Assembly: GCA_028023455.1 (NCBI GenBank)
Contig: JAQFVV010012396.1
Span: 7,916,085 to 7,980,084 of the forward strand
Length of the DNA: 64,000 nucleotides
Source: Epiperipatus broadwayi
Lineage: Eukaryota > Onychophora > Udeonychophora > Euonychophora > Peripatidae
Reading direction: 5' to 3'
In this document: in pieces, positions 35,183 through 48,059 of the stretch
How the letters are laid out: every line of letters begins with the position of its first letter
Position numbering within the stretch: the stretch's first letter is position 1
The notes under the pieces: generated by a model
Database searches by the model: none
The model's input: the letters and a program-made list of their open reading frames with translations, nothing else
What the model was told of the DNA's origin: nothing
Made by a program: the position numbers and the translations under genes

Positions 35183-35419
35183 TCATCTGGATAAGATTGA
35201 AGCCTGACCATTAAAGTTTGAGGATTTGATATTTTAATATAAAGTGAGCACTTATCGTATATATGGGGGGGGGGGGATAATTATCTGAACAAACTGACAA
35301 GTTCTAGTTCAGCATGTTTTTCACATGTATGTGGTCATTTGTATTGATTATATAAGATGAAATGGATAGCTAAAAGGAGTTGAAGTTCTTTATTTAAATT
35401 CCATCTGATAATTGCATAA
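35183..35419 (+). mobile_element. RZ1 fragment, plus orientation
   Basis: Begins with the complement of the unit tail ('gattgaagcctgaccatt'), includes a G-run at about 35264-35277, a decayed core CTGACAA with stem II TTCTAGTTCAGCA, then a deletion that removes stem III and joins the tRNA-like part ('tataagatgaaatgg'). Confidence 0.6.
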
Positions 35420-35760
35420 TTATAAACTTATTTTCTGAGCTTTTACAAAATTGAATTTAAATACAATATCATCAACATTTAGAGTATTTCGTATGTCATT
35501 CTTTATAGTTATCATTGACAGCGTAATGATTTTTAACTTTGAAGATGATCTCTCTTCACTAGCTATACTTATAGGAAAAAATAATAATATTCTTAATGAT
35601 ATGCTCAAATTTGGGAATGAAATAATCAAATCACATTCATGAATATAAATGAAAACATCCAGTAAATCTTTGAATTGAGATAATTCACTTGAAAATAAGT
35701 TTTTAAACAGACATAGTTCTTCATACAATTCTTCTCCATTTATTATTATTACTATTATTT
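35420..35760 (-). pseudogene. hAT C-terminal dimerisation-domain fragment
   Basis: A minus-strand frame of 102 residues. It contains DLIISFPNLSISLRILLFFPISIASEERS and SKLKIITLSM, then NTLNVDDIVFKF. This closely resembles the hAT dimerisation region 'P.LS..LRILL..PVSVAS.ERSFSKLKLIK', found in ZMYM/TTF-domain-type hAT transposases, a lineage different from the two GTF2IRD2-like relics here. Expected F after SERS is S, and the following block is degenerate. The catalytic domain is absent. Confidence 0.75.
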
Positions 35761-35769
35761 AAATGAATT

Positions 35770-36620
35770 TGTATAATTTCTTCTTTTAAATTTTTATTTA
35801 AGTAAGTTTTACTGTTTATTTATAGTTGAGAAAATAGTTTATTACATAAATATTTACCATAGAGTTTTTAATACATTAACATTAATTAATAATCTCTCCA
35901 AAACAAATCACATGCATACTATACACGTAGAACCTCTTTTTTCATTCCAATTTTTCTCTTGTAAGAACTTTAAAGCAACTACATTATAAAGTTTACATAT
36001 AATAAGTAAAACCAAATATCTTTTATAATCTAAAATTCATTTAAAGTCTTTAAGAGTTTTAATTATTTTTATTCCAGTAAAATATTTTAAAATGTTTTTT
36101 TTAAAAAAACAATTGAAAACATTAGGCACTTTAATTATAAAATCACAGAGAAGTGAGAAGGCAAATTTCTATTAGAACAATAAATGATAACAAAATTTTC
36201 TTTTGAATCAATCTATTAATGTGGTAAACTTCAAATAATTTACAACATCTTTCTTTTCATTTTTATAAATGTGAAGATGATAATTAGTGATTTACTAAGT
36301 AATGAATTTGCTAGTTTTAATCATTTTTTACTTAATTGTTTGTAGTATAATTCAATTAATTTTAAAATTGTATTTCAGATTTAAAATAACTTTACCTAAA
36401 CATTTTAAAATAGTATTGTTTTATATTTAAATATATTGGAGAAACATAAACATTCATCCACACATTGACACATTTAATTACTATATTAAAAGTTTGACCC
36501 TATTTAGGTTTACCTTTATGTGTACGCTAATATAAATATTGCTTTAACTGATTCTATTTTAACTAAGTTACCCAAATATATATAATATTATGCATTGCTT
36601 TTTTTGTTTTTTTTATGTGT
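35770..36620. other. AT-rich interval, no gene recognised
   Basis: No recognised feature. Confidence 0.55.
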
Positions 36621-36624
36621 GTGT

Positions 36625-36725
36625 GATGCCAGAGGCTTGTGCATAAAATCCCCATCTAATGCCTATTCAACCAATATCTCCAGACTAATTTCTGGCTTGT
36701 GGCCTTCATCAGTGAGAAGCTTTGG
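36625..36725 (-). mobile_element. RZ2 copy with best-preserved ribozyme core
   Basis: On the minus strand 36671-36725 reads CCAA, AGCTTCTCA, CTGATGA, AGGC-CACAA-GCCA, GAAA, TTA, GTC|TGGAGATATTGG. The CUGANGA and GAAA core boxes and the GUC cleavage triplet are intact. Stem II is GGC/GCC with an A-A mismatch at its base. Stem III is minimal (A-U and a U-G pair). Stem I pairs at its ends (TCA/TGG and CCAA/TTGG) around mismatches. The element body continues with 'gcattagatggggatttt'. Confidence 0.65.
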
Positions 36726-36898
36726 ATCTGAGAGCACTGCACCTAGATCTTGGATCTAATGTAATCATCCAGCAGCCATCTTTTATCTCTACTTAACTAC
36801 AAAACTATGAGAATAAAATTGAAAACACCATAATATTTTCAATCTAAGCTCTATAGCTTATATAGATATATGGGTCTGAACTCGGTTCAGTACCCATA

Positions 36899-37085
36899 CA
36901 CAAGCCAAAAACTAGTCTGAGGATATTGGATGAGTAGGCACTAGATGGGGATTTTATGCACAAGCCTCTGGCATCCATTTATTACTCTGGTTGGCACTGG
37001 GTGGCACTACTGTATGGAGAGTTTTGCCTTTGTTAATAACAGATGTGCTAGCATAAGAAATTGCGATCATATGATTCTTAGTGGT
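36899..37085 (+). mobile_element. RZ2 copy, inverted partner of 36625-36725
   Basis: Begins in the middle of the ribozyme ('aagccaaaaactagtctgag'), so CUGAUGA is absent. Continues through 'gatgagtaggcactagatgg', 'ctggcatccatttattac', 'ggtggcactactgtatgg', and the outer end 'agaaattgcgatcatatgat'. With the left copy it forms a widely spaced inverted repeat around about 170 bp. Confidence 0.65.
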
Positions 37086-37089
37086 TTTA

Positions 37090-39140
37090 AACCAAAATTG
37101 CTATAAAAATTTCAAATGCTATCAAAATATGGGCAGTCATCTTAGATTTTTTTTTTTTATTTTGTTTGATATGGTAAGATATTTTATAATAAGTCAATAA
37201 AAAATTTTGAAGTTATGTTTATTAATATTATTTTACAAATACTAAATAATCATCACAATATATATATATATATGTGACATGGATATTAATAGTAAAACAG
37301 TATGTTTCATTTTTGCATTACATAGCAACATAAATTGAAATATGCATCATGTAAATCCAACTTAAGAAGATATAACTGAGAATATTATAAGAGAAAAACA
37401 AACCATCAAAAATTTATAATTGAAATCATATTTCAAGAAGTGATTATTTATTTTAATATGTTTATATTTCCTTATTTTGTAGAAATAATGAATCAACTCA
37501 CATAATTAATATTTATAACAGAACAAAAGTAAATGTATTCTTAATTCTGCATTGTTTCTGCACCTCTCTTGCATTGGTGCTCTCAAGCCTTGCTTACCTT
37601 ACTTACCACTTTCCTACGTCTCTGATTCAGCTTATCTATCAGATATATTCATTCTATCGCACTTCATACAATTTTTTTAAATCCCTCAAATAAAAACATG
37701 TCTCAATTTTTTTTTTTGAAGATTTAGAACTGGGGGGGAAATGACAGAGGCATTAAAATGCATCATTTTGCAAGTGTTTTTGAACTACTTCAAAAGTGAC
37801 AAACTGGTTTAGCCCAGTGCATTGCCATAAATAGACTATAATTTTTAAAGCAATTTAATTTGCAAAACTTAAAATAAATATACATTTTTTATTACAACAT
37901 TCTGGTTAATTTTGGGTCTCCAGGTACAGGTAAAATTATTGTAGTATATATACAGGAGAATATTTTTTAAAAAAAATGTGTATAGCATATTCATTAATAG
38001 GGATAGAAAAAGATAAGCCGATTGACTGATCTTTCATTTTAAACTGTTTTTATCAGATTTTCATTTTGAGTTTTTTAAAAATGTCAACTTTAATCAGTTC
38101 TCAAATTCTTATTTTGTGGCTAAAATCATTACAGTATATATATATATATAAGAATACTTTTAAACAGATTTATGAACAACACTTTAAAGCTTTTTTTTAA
38201 CATCAACATTAATCAACTTTCAAATCCTGCTTTCATGACTACTTGGTAAAAATATTGCAGTATATATAAATAGGCGAATAGAAAGTGTAAATACACTAAA
38301 TTAATAACTAAGTTTTATGTGGAAAGGGTGTTTGTCTGTCATCTAGTATTCATTGTATAGTTCTGCATTTGTTATATAAATCATAATTTAATGAAAAAAA
38401 TATTCATTCTATAGTAATTTATTCTAGAAGTCTTCATTGTAGAAGATCTCTCTGCATCATTTTGAAGACCAGGTCTTCTTGCCTAGATTAAGTCATTCAA
38501 TTTTTTTATTAGTCTTCCACCAACACTGTTATTTTTATTAATATATTAATTATATAAACTTATTTTATAAGTGATGTATTTTTTAACCAATACTAACTGA
38601 AAAACCATATTGATCAAAATATATATTAGAATCCATTAGTTGTGCTTTTAAGTAAAACCTTTTTTTTTATTATAAAAAAATGTTTGTAACTTATGGTATT
38701 AATCAGCAATAATTAATGGTAATTTTTCATTGTTTTTAACAATATGTTACTATTATTTGTATACCATGATTATTTAACTGAAACATGAATTATTGAAATT
38801 GAATTTTTTTACTGTAAGTCCAACAAGTGTCTATCCTTTATGTTATTAGTTTACTATTAAAAAATTGAAATAAGTTTTATACTGTTATAAAAACTGAAAT
38901 ATTTATCAAATAAATTTGTAGGCTATCAAAATATTTTTTAGTTATTAAAATAAACCATATAATCTGCACAAAATAATTCTAGTTTTCTATGTACTTTGAT
39001 CAGTTTAATTTTAGTAAAAGGAAGTTTACTTCTGACTAATTGAATGAAATTGTTAATTTTTTATTTTTTATTTTGTTTTATTTGTTTTGTTTAATTGCCT
39101 TGCTTGGATCAAATAACTTTTTAGCAGAATTGTATTTACA
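37090..39140. other. AT-rich interval, no gene recognised
   Basis: Several (TA)n runs, for example 37257-37273 and 38133-38150. About 37555-37650 is pyrimidine-rich and somewhat more complex. No gene recognised. About 38970-39001 resembles the complement of 39597-39630 (see foldback at 39149). Confidence 0.55.
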
Positions 39141-39148
39141 ATAGTTTT

Positions 39149-39589
39149 GTAAGTAATTTAAATTGTGCTTTACGCAAAAAGTGAAGCTTATCTAAAATAT
39201 TATTAAAGAGTTATATGGCTAAGCACTTTCAGAGGACTTAAGTCTTCATATTCATAGCCTACTTTAATTGAAGTTTAGCGGTGATTTATGCAAATTTTAT
39301 AAAAACCATTTTCTGGAGATTGCAAAGCACGATTCTTTTCGGTTTATTGCACAGTTGTCATTTGCAATAAAGCATGCCTCCTTAATCTTTCGTTTCATAT
39401 CATTACATTCAGTGCATAGTGCCCTTGCAAATTTGCATAAATTTTGCATAAATCACCGCTAAACTTCAATTAAAGTACGCTATGAATATGGAGACTTAAG
39501 TTCTCCTCAAGCGCTTAGCCATATAACTCTTTAATAATATTTTAGACAAGCTTCAATTTTTTGTGTAAAGCGCAATTTAAATTACTTAC
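39149..39589. mobile_element. Foldback/MITE-like element with about 150-bp arms
   Basis: The left arm (39149-about 39305) and right arm (about 39425-39589) are complementary with few mismatches, sharing for example 'aagtttagcggtgatttatg' and 'gagttatatggctaagc'. A loop of about 120 bp contains its own hairpin TTTATTGCA ... TGCAATAAA (about 39345-39375). No coding capacity. 'caatagttttgt' occurs on both sides (39139-39150 and 39626-39637). Confidence 0.85.
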
Positions 39590-39639
39590 TACTCAAAGGT
39601 GAAGTAGAAAACTAGTATTTTATTTCAATAGTTTTGTGT

Positions 39640-41097
39640 ACATACCATGTATTTTTTTTTGTTTCTTTTAATTGGATTAATTGAACAAGATCATTTTCTT
39701 ATCTTCATTATATTCCAATAAAAATACCTAGAATTTCAAAGAAGTCAGTAGAGTGGAGAAATCATATTTCCAGTATCATCTCCTACTCACATATACAGCA
39801 GCCAAAATAAAAAGTAATCATTAAAATTTATAAATTCATTTATAAAAATATAAATTTTACATCTTTATTGTTTATTAATATGATAACTACCTTTTTTTTT
39901 TTCTTGTAGTGTCTTTTTGTAAGTCTCACATTATTAAATTTTGCATTTTTATTGAATCATGTGAAGTAGTTAAATTATACTTTTTGCAAATTACAAGAAT
40001 GCAATGCATATTTTTTACCCATCACCCCCCCCTTTTAAATTTAAAACTTCTTTGAAAAGGTCATAGAAGTTGTACTAAATTTAAGAGAATGTGTGAGGTG
40101 TTACTTTTAAGAGATAAAATGATCATTATTAATCTGTTACCTCTGGTTTTCAAACATCACTTGACTTCAGACATATTTATTTTTAAATGTGTAAGATATA
40201 CTCTTAAATTATATCACAATGTAGAACATTATTAATTTAAAATCAAAACATATATGAGATCTATCATCTTTAATAAAGTGTACAGGCAGTTACACAGCCA
40301 GATTACAATTTCCATTCAAATGGCCAGCTTGGATCTCTTTGTTTCATTATTGGTTTTCTTTATTTTCTTCAGTCAGAAATAATATGGATTTTTTAGACTT
40401 TGAATCAATCACTTTTACTTCTGAAATGCTTGTTCTTAAATAAATAAAAATGTTTATATGATTCTCATTTTTTTATTTTCAACATTATGGAAAAGCAATG
40501 GTATGCACATGTTCTTATTGGGCTGACTAATATTAATGTAGTTTTTACTAACTAATGCTATCAATCTTTACTGTGACTATTTAAAAAGCTTTTTAGGTAC
40601 TTAATTATGACTCTAATATTTATTTAGCTTGGAGAATTTTATAAATGGTTAAATAATTGTGAGTATTACTTTTTTGATATCACTTGACATCCTGAACATT
40701 GCTGAATTTTAACATGTTATAATTGGTTTATACTTTGTAGTAATGCACTCTCATTAAGTACCAGGGTGTCTTGATATGTCTTCTTCACTAACCAACAGTT
40801 TGTAATAATTATAATCTTAAAAATAATTTATAATGTGCAATTACAAATAAATATTAATTGATAGTTATCTTCTTGGGAATTCATTGTCATTCAAACACTT
40901 AAATAGCAGATAGAGCATAAAATAATTCTATTTAACCCATCAAATTTATTTTATTTAGCTTAAAACTGATTTGAGAATCTTAACTGCTATTACTATTTAT
41001 GTATTATTTTGTTAAACCCACACAATATAGATAATAATTGGATAAGACCATTTTAAATTAATTACAAGGAGGATTAGCTTTATGATTCTTTAACCAT
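39640..41097. other. AT-rich interval, no gene recognised
   Basis: No recognised gene or repeat. Confidence 0.55.
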
Positions 41098-41395
41098 TAA
41101 AAGAGTTACTCATATTAAAAATAATAGATCAAAAATATTTCATAATAAATGGTTTTATTTAGGGGACTAAAAGCACAGAAAATAATTGTTGATTCAACCA
41201 CAATTTGGGTTTTTATATTTAATTTGAAGTAAAAGTGTGAGGTCCTCATACTTTTACTTCAAGTTTAAAATAACCCCAATTAGAAGATAAAATTACTTTC
41301 TGTGTTTTTAATTCCATAAATAAAAGTATTTGTTATGAAAGACTTTTTAATATGAAGTACTTTTAAACTTTTAGAATTAGTATTTTTGCAATTAT
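41098..41395. repeat. Near-contiguous palindrome, about 150-bp arms
   Basis: The centre at 41243 is flanked by 18-bp arms with one mismatch (GAAGTAAAAGTGTGAGG against its complement). Further out, similarity continues, for example 'gcacagaaaataatt' against the complement of 'attactttctgtg', and 'catattaaaaa' on both arms. The outer parts are imperfect. No coding capacity. Confidence 0.75.
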
Positions 41396-41399
41396 AAGT

Positions 41400-43760
41400 C
41401 AGCTTCATGTTTGAAAGTAAAATAACACACATGAACTAAATATTTAGAATAATTTTTTGTTTATTTGAAAAGCATTTTTCAAAAAGTCAATTTTTACAAT
41501 TAAAAGATAAAATATCACTCTTTAAAAAAGTAAATTTTTACAATTGAATGTTTGTTTTATTTTAATTTTAAAAGATTTGGGTAAGCAACTTTTTAATGTA
41601 AAATTGTTTTTATAATATACATTATATTTATTATTGTTATTACAATATTAACAGACATTTTATTTGTATTATATATACCATTGTCTCATAAGCATTACTG
41701 AAAATGTATTGAAGTCATGTCAACATCTTTGAAATTTGATATCAAAGCATCCCCTGTGATTTTAAGAAATTAGGAAACTTAACTAAAATATTATAAGATC
41801 ATATTGCATTGCTAGTGATTTACTAAGGTAATGAAAATTAATAGAAAGAACAAAGGATTAAAAGTAGGCATTGAACAAAATAGGCTAGTGCTTTTAAATA
41901 TTTTGAAAATTAGAAAACTGATAATGAAAGTAGTGATTAAAAAAATAGAATTGCAATCAACAAATAGATATTGAATTAAAGCAGAATATTATCACAAGGC
42001 TAATGAATTTAGATTTCAAAAAGGCTTGTTAAATGTTTGCTTGGAGCATAGTTTTATGTTGGATCAAAAAGATAGATAATTAAAAAAGAAGAAGAAAACA
42101 GAAATTTCAGAAGAATGGATTTGGAGAAAAATGAAAATAAAAAAATTGGAGAGATAAAATCAGAATTGTTAATAAGAATAACAGAAATGATTATTTTCGA
42201 CAAAATAATGGAAAAAATGAACCAGATTAAGTATTCAGAGAAATTGTGAAAGATGTGTTGGAAGTGTAGAAGGTAGAAGAAATGGAGAAAAAGTAAGTTG
42301 ATTGATGTTCTTAAAAAGGAAAGTAGCTCTATGAATATTTGAACTGTAGAGCAAGAGCAGAAGAAAATCTTGTATAATTTCGGATTTGGTATGTGGGACC
42401 TATCTTTTGACAGATAACTGACGATGATTATAATTTTTCAATTTTATTATATAGCTATATACTAAGTAAACACCATTAAATATATGTACTTATTAATAAA
42501 AAAAGAAACTCTGCAAGAGGGATTTTTTTTTTACAATCAATAAAGACTTTTGTTTAAAATATTAAGTTTATTATTTTGTTAATAACAATGACATTAGACA
42601 TCTCAACCTACACTTCTTTTTTTTCTATAGCAAAATTTCTAAAACGTGCCTATAGAGTTTTTCCACAAATTAAAATACATTTTTAACTTTTTAAAACTGC
42701 AGTTTATATAAATTAAAAAAAGAAAAATAATTACTCAAATAAAAATAAAAAATTTAACTGTCTAAATTTTTAGGTAAATTTTATTTATATTATAGCAGGC
42801 AATGATTAATTATTTGTCCCTCTGTAAAATTTATAAATTATTAATGAATTTGACAGTGTAATACAGAGTGATGACAGATTCTAAGGCCAGAATTTGATTC
42901 TTATCAATGAAGAAAACAAGTTTTTTCCAGTAGTAAAATTAAATATATATTCTGACAAAATATTAAATGTTTTTAATGTATCAGTAATTAAACTAAATAT
43001 TAATATTTTAGTTTCCTTATAAAATAAATTGAAAGTCTAATGAATAATATATATATATATTTAAATAATATTGAACAAAATCCTATAACTATTGTAATAT
43101 CTATATGCTAAATTCTTAATTAAAAATTAGTTTGTGATTCATAATTATCTTTTGGCAATGATTCTTATTAATAGTATCTTGCCTTTGATTGTCATTTATT
43201 CGATCAAATAATTTTAGCACACCTGTTAAAAGTATGTCATTAAGTAGTCACAATTTTTACATTATAAAGATGATTGTCATAAATATATACGAAGTATATA
43301 AAATTACTCAATATAATTTTGCTAGATAATTACATACAGGTTAAATTTTGTTAATTCTTTAAAGCAGAGAAAACTGTATCAATGAAACCAATAGCTATTT
43401 GTGGTTCTTCTATTAATTTTTGTGTGTGCAAAATCTTAGCATATACAAAATATCTTTTATGTTCATCATATGTAATTTTAAAAATAAATAAATAAACTTC
43501 ATTGCACTAACACTTGACATCATGGCTTTGCTTTTTCTTTCAAACACAATTGTATTAATTAAATATAAAAATGTATACAATATATACAAATAACCAATTA
43601 TATGGTTTATTACAATGGTTAAGAGATTACTCAAGATCTTAACATTTTTAGTTTAAAGTTCAACATATTGTTTCTGGTATCCAAACATAAAAAAAAACTA
43701 TATAATTTATTAAATTGAAGAACTATATTTTATAATTAAGGACTGAAATGAAACTAGGCT
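41400..43760. other. AT-rich interval, no gene recognised
   Basis: About 42050-42330 is purine-rich with many GAA-type codons in places but no sustained frame. Otherwise nothing recognised. Confidence 0.55.
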
Positions 43761-43764
43761 GATA

Positions 43765-43850
43765 ATAACTCAGATTTTCAAGCACTCTTCAACCATCCAC
43801 ACTATCTCTTACAACTGATATACATGACCACACACATGTAGAAAAGTGAT
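43765..43850 (-). repeat. RZ1 tRNA-like fragment
   Basis: 'cagattttcaagcactcttc' and 'aaccatccacactatctctt', then 'gatatacatgaccacacaca', matches the tRNA-like half of RZ1 on the minus strand. The ribozyme half is absent. Confidence 0.6.
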
Positions 43851-44554
43851 GATAATAAATAGGAAGTTGAAGTTTTAAATAGGAACCAAAGAAATTGAAA
43901 AAGACAGAGAAATGTGAAATGGATGAATGAAATTTAAAAATTTGTTGGTGTGATGCAAACAAGAAAAGTTATGGATTTAAAAAAAAACTAGATTAAACTT
44001 GAAGAGACCCTCCAGTAGAGAATCAATAATAGTTAATCTGATAATGAATGATGAACTAACAAACTATTTCAAAAAACAATTGTATAGATAGATATTTTAA
44101 CTAGAATTTTAAAAAAATTATTCTATGAATATAAAAACCAAACAAAACCATGTACTTCATCTGCCATTTTAACTTAGTGGCATTTTAACTCAGCAGCAGT
44201 GGTGCTTACAACTTTAAACTCATTAAAGTTTAGTAACAAACTACAATTGAAACAAATATTCCATTCCATCTGATGGTATTTTAAATTGTTTTAAAGACAT
44301 GTCAAAAACCATGAAAATATTGAAAAAAAAATTATATTTTTAATTATATAAATTTATTTTAAAACTAGCACATCACATTTTTAGCATATGTATTATTACT
44401 CTTTCTTTCCAGAGTTTAAAACAATGTAAGGCTTCTCTTACATCCTTAATCAGATAAAGTTAAATAATAATCACAACTTTTTTCCCTTACTGAGATAAGT
44501 TTTGTGCAATCTAGAAAAAGTGTCCAGTCAATTCAAATTGCATAATTATTATTG

Positions 44555-44660
44555 AGCCCTGTGTGTTTTGGCATTGTAGTAAAATGACAGAATAAAAAAC
44601 TAAAGATTTCTGGATCTAAACTGAACCAGTAATTTTTGATGTTTAAGTATTATTTAATCT
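44555..44660 (+). repeat. Dispersed repeat, shared with 55430-55530
   Basis: Both copies have 'aaaact.ga.t.ttggatct' and 'ttgatgtttaa.tatta'-type blocks preceded by 'atggcagaatca' or 'atgacagaata'. Unassigned family; the pair is diverged. Confidence 0.45.
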
Positions 44661-44669
44661 CCTATGCAA

Positions 44670-47600
44670 TTAATTATTTTATTATTTCTATACTATTTTA
44701 AGACCCATTTTACTAGAAAGTAACTAAATAATAAAGTATGCTAAAAATGTGCTGATTATTATTGGCAAAAGTTCTTTTGAATACATTCTTCATTCCATAT
44801 AATAAATAATTTATTGCTTGACTTCATAATGAGTTCATGCACCTGACATAACATAGCTGAAGCCATGAGATATGGATTTTGATATCTAGAGATCACCATT
44901 TTCCCACTACTCTAAATCATACAAAGCTATGTTAAAATAATATCTACCATCAATGTTCTTTATCACATATTCTGCTGACCAATGTCAATTTATGTATATC
45001 TATAGTGGTCAGATATAGTCTTTTATGCAAATAAGATTCAGTTGGCATAAAATAACCTTTATACTTTTTAATCACAAGACTTTACTGGGTATTTGTCAAA
45101 AATTTGTAACTTCCAACTGTGAAATATCACTATTTTTATTTAAGGCAAACATTTATTGTTTGTTAACTTTAAAATGTCATAATATGCAGACAACAAACAA
45201 TTATGTTAACATAGAAAATAAGAAGCTACAATGTAACTAGATAGGTTATATTGTTGTATGATTAGATTGATAAAATAAATTCTTTAAATTTAGTACTTAT
45301 GTCTTTTATTTTTAACATTTGTTGTTTATTTATTTAATTTTGTATTCTGAATTCTGAATACTTTATGTTTGTGTTTAGTGTCAGTTATTTTATTATTAGA
45401 ATTTTATCATTTTATAACATTGTTATGCAAAGACAATAAAACAAAGCATTACATGACTTTTTGAACTTTCATTCAAAATTTGAATTGACAATAACCATCC
45501 ATTTACTTTAGAATTATCAGAGAAATAACATAGATAAAATAGCCATTAAATAGCTTACTTCAGTATAAATACCTTTTTAACATTCTTCCAAATACTAATA
45601 ATGAAAGAGAACCTTCAGATATGGTGAAGGTTTAAGACTTTTCTATTTCTGATTTAGTGTATGGCTAAGAATAGTTAGAGACATATTAAATAAGCTAATT
45701 AGATGATTCATCTAATTATCTAAAAAAAAATTCTAAGCCTGTTTATAATTTTTTCAAGTTTTACCTAGCCTTAATTAAAATACAATTTGTGACCACGACA
45801 AATAGATGCATTAGACAAACTTACATAAGATACAACAAATTTTTAGATTAGTTTTGGTACTGGCATTCATTAGTGAAAAATACTGTATTGCAAACATTTA
45901 TTTAGCAATCACTTTTATTTTTAATACATGTCAACTATTGATTTGAAAGTGTTATAAACCCTAAGGTTTTTGACTCAAATCATTCTGATTGTTTAATTCA
46001 TATACAAACTATGTCAGAAAATAATTACTTGTGTTTACATAATCACTAGAAAAAATATTATAAGACACATTATTGTGTTTATATCTAAACTATAACCATT
46101 TATCACTTCATTAAAATTCATAGAAAAAATGGTGTTTTAACATAGCTTCACACTATGTTATAATAATATATGTAGAATGATAGAATAAATAAACTAAAAA
46201 GCAAAATAAATAATAGTAACATTGATGAGCTGAATGTAATGGTACATATAGAATTAGATGTAATAGATGTTGAATGAATGGAGATATATTTTATTTACTG
46301 TTGCCTTATATTTGACCATTTAAATGTAATGCAATTTAGAGAATTATAAATACAAGAGAGAAATAAATAAATACTTTTACTATATTGCAAATATATTGGA
46401 ATTAAATTCTGAGATACAAGTGAGTAATTGTTTTTTTTTATTTATGGTTGTCTCATATTTATATGTCAGATATAATGGGGCTTATAAAAGATATAAATAT
46501 CAAAGAGAATAAATCAAAATTAAAATTTGAGATGCATATGATTGTTTTCTTTCCAAACAACTGCACAGGCAGTTAAATAGTACAAGCTGAATAAATGATA
46601 TTAATTACACTTTTTAAATGATTGTAACTATATTTTGTATGCCTAAATGACAAGACATAATTTTCCAATTAATACACTTTTGAATAGCTAAAATATTAAA
46701 GCATTACTTTACTGGTCAACCTTAAGGTACTGAAATGATGATAGTGTGAATTTCTGTTGATATCACATGAGCATTACCTATAACTGGGATTATTAAACTA
46801 TAAAGCCATTAACCAAGGCTCTGAGAACATGCTCTCCAGTGCATACTGATCAGACAGTATGATACTAGAGGCAAATGAGTATTTGTATATAGAGTAAATC
46901 TTAGTTAATCAACTACTAGTCTTATATTATTTGCTTGTATATTCTACTTCTTCTGCTTCTAGTGCTAATAGTTACTGTTACAATATATATATATATAATT
47001 AAAATCTCTTTGGATCATACTGTGTATTGTTTAAATTGCCAACATTTCAATAAAATCATATTCATCCTTGTCAAAATCTTTGCTATTATAGTAAAGACAT
47101 ATTTTACACCAAAACATTTATTAAGTATGGAATATGGTTATACTAAGCTTGAGATTATTGATTAAAAGTAGGAAAACTTGAAATTGATAACATTGCATCA
47201 GAGATTTGGTTGGAAATTTACAGAATCAATAAAAGTACTGACAAAAGTAATGAAATTAATCTAAAAAAACTACACAATATTTTATAGATCGGAAATTTTT
47301 TAAAAAAAAAACAAATCATGAAAGAATGTAGAGACCATCAAATTATATTTCTTAAGCCACCTGCATGTAAGATTATTTTAAAAATCATTTAGCACAGATT
47401 AGAGCCATATCAAAAGAGAACTTTTGGATATACAAGAAAAGGTAAAAACATTCAAGACATCATTATGATGTAAAATTAATAATTAAAAAAAAACTAGAAA
47501 ATATTAAAAAAAAATAGTGTGATTTATTCATTAAGTTGACTATGCTAAATAATGGAATATTTTTAAAATAGTAGAGGAGATACCAGAACATTTTGTTTTG

Positions 47601-47740
47601 ATGAGGAATCAAAACTACAGTTAAAAGCAAAATATAATAAAATAGATTGAATTTACATTAGGAAAAAAGTTAAGGCATATATTGTTATTTTTCAATTCAA
47701 CTTTTATAATTATAAATTTATTAAACACACATTAATTACA
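44670..47740. other. AT-rich interval, no gene recognised
   Basis: Only short low-complexity frames. Confidence 0.55.
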
Positions 47741-47744
47741 TAAG

Positions 47745-47947
47745 TAATATTCATTAAGGCTGTAGCCTCGAGCATATGTGTATAAAAATGCGATAGTAAG
47801 GACGTCTACAGGTCTTAAACCACAAGCTTACTCTTTGGAAGAAAAGAGGGGTTCCAAAGAGTAAGCTTGTGGTTTAAGACCTGTAGAGGTCCCTTCTATC
47901 ACATTTTTATTTGCATGTGCTTGAGGATACAGCCTTAATGAATATTA
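47745..47947. mobile_element. 203-bp foldback MITE
   Basis: Arms of about 95 bp (47745-47840 and 47855-47947) are complementary at most positions. They share 'aggtcttaaaccacaagc' and the terminal 'taatattcattaaggctgta'. The loop is about 14 bp. No coding capacity and no clear target duplication. Confidence 0.88.
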
Positions 47948-48059
47948 ATTCAACTTTTAATAAAAAGCCAGATCAAATGAATATTTAGTGGAAGAAAATT
48001 CTACAACCATAGATATAATAAATTTTGCATATGCATGTTGATGTGTTTTACAAAGCATA

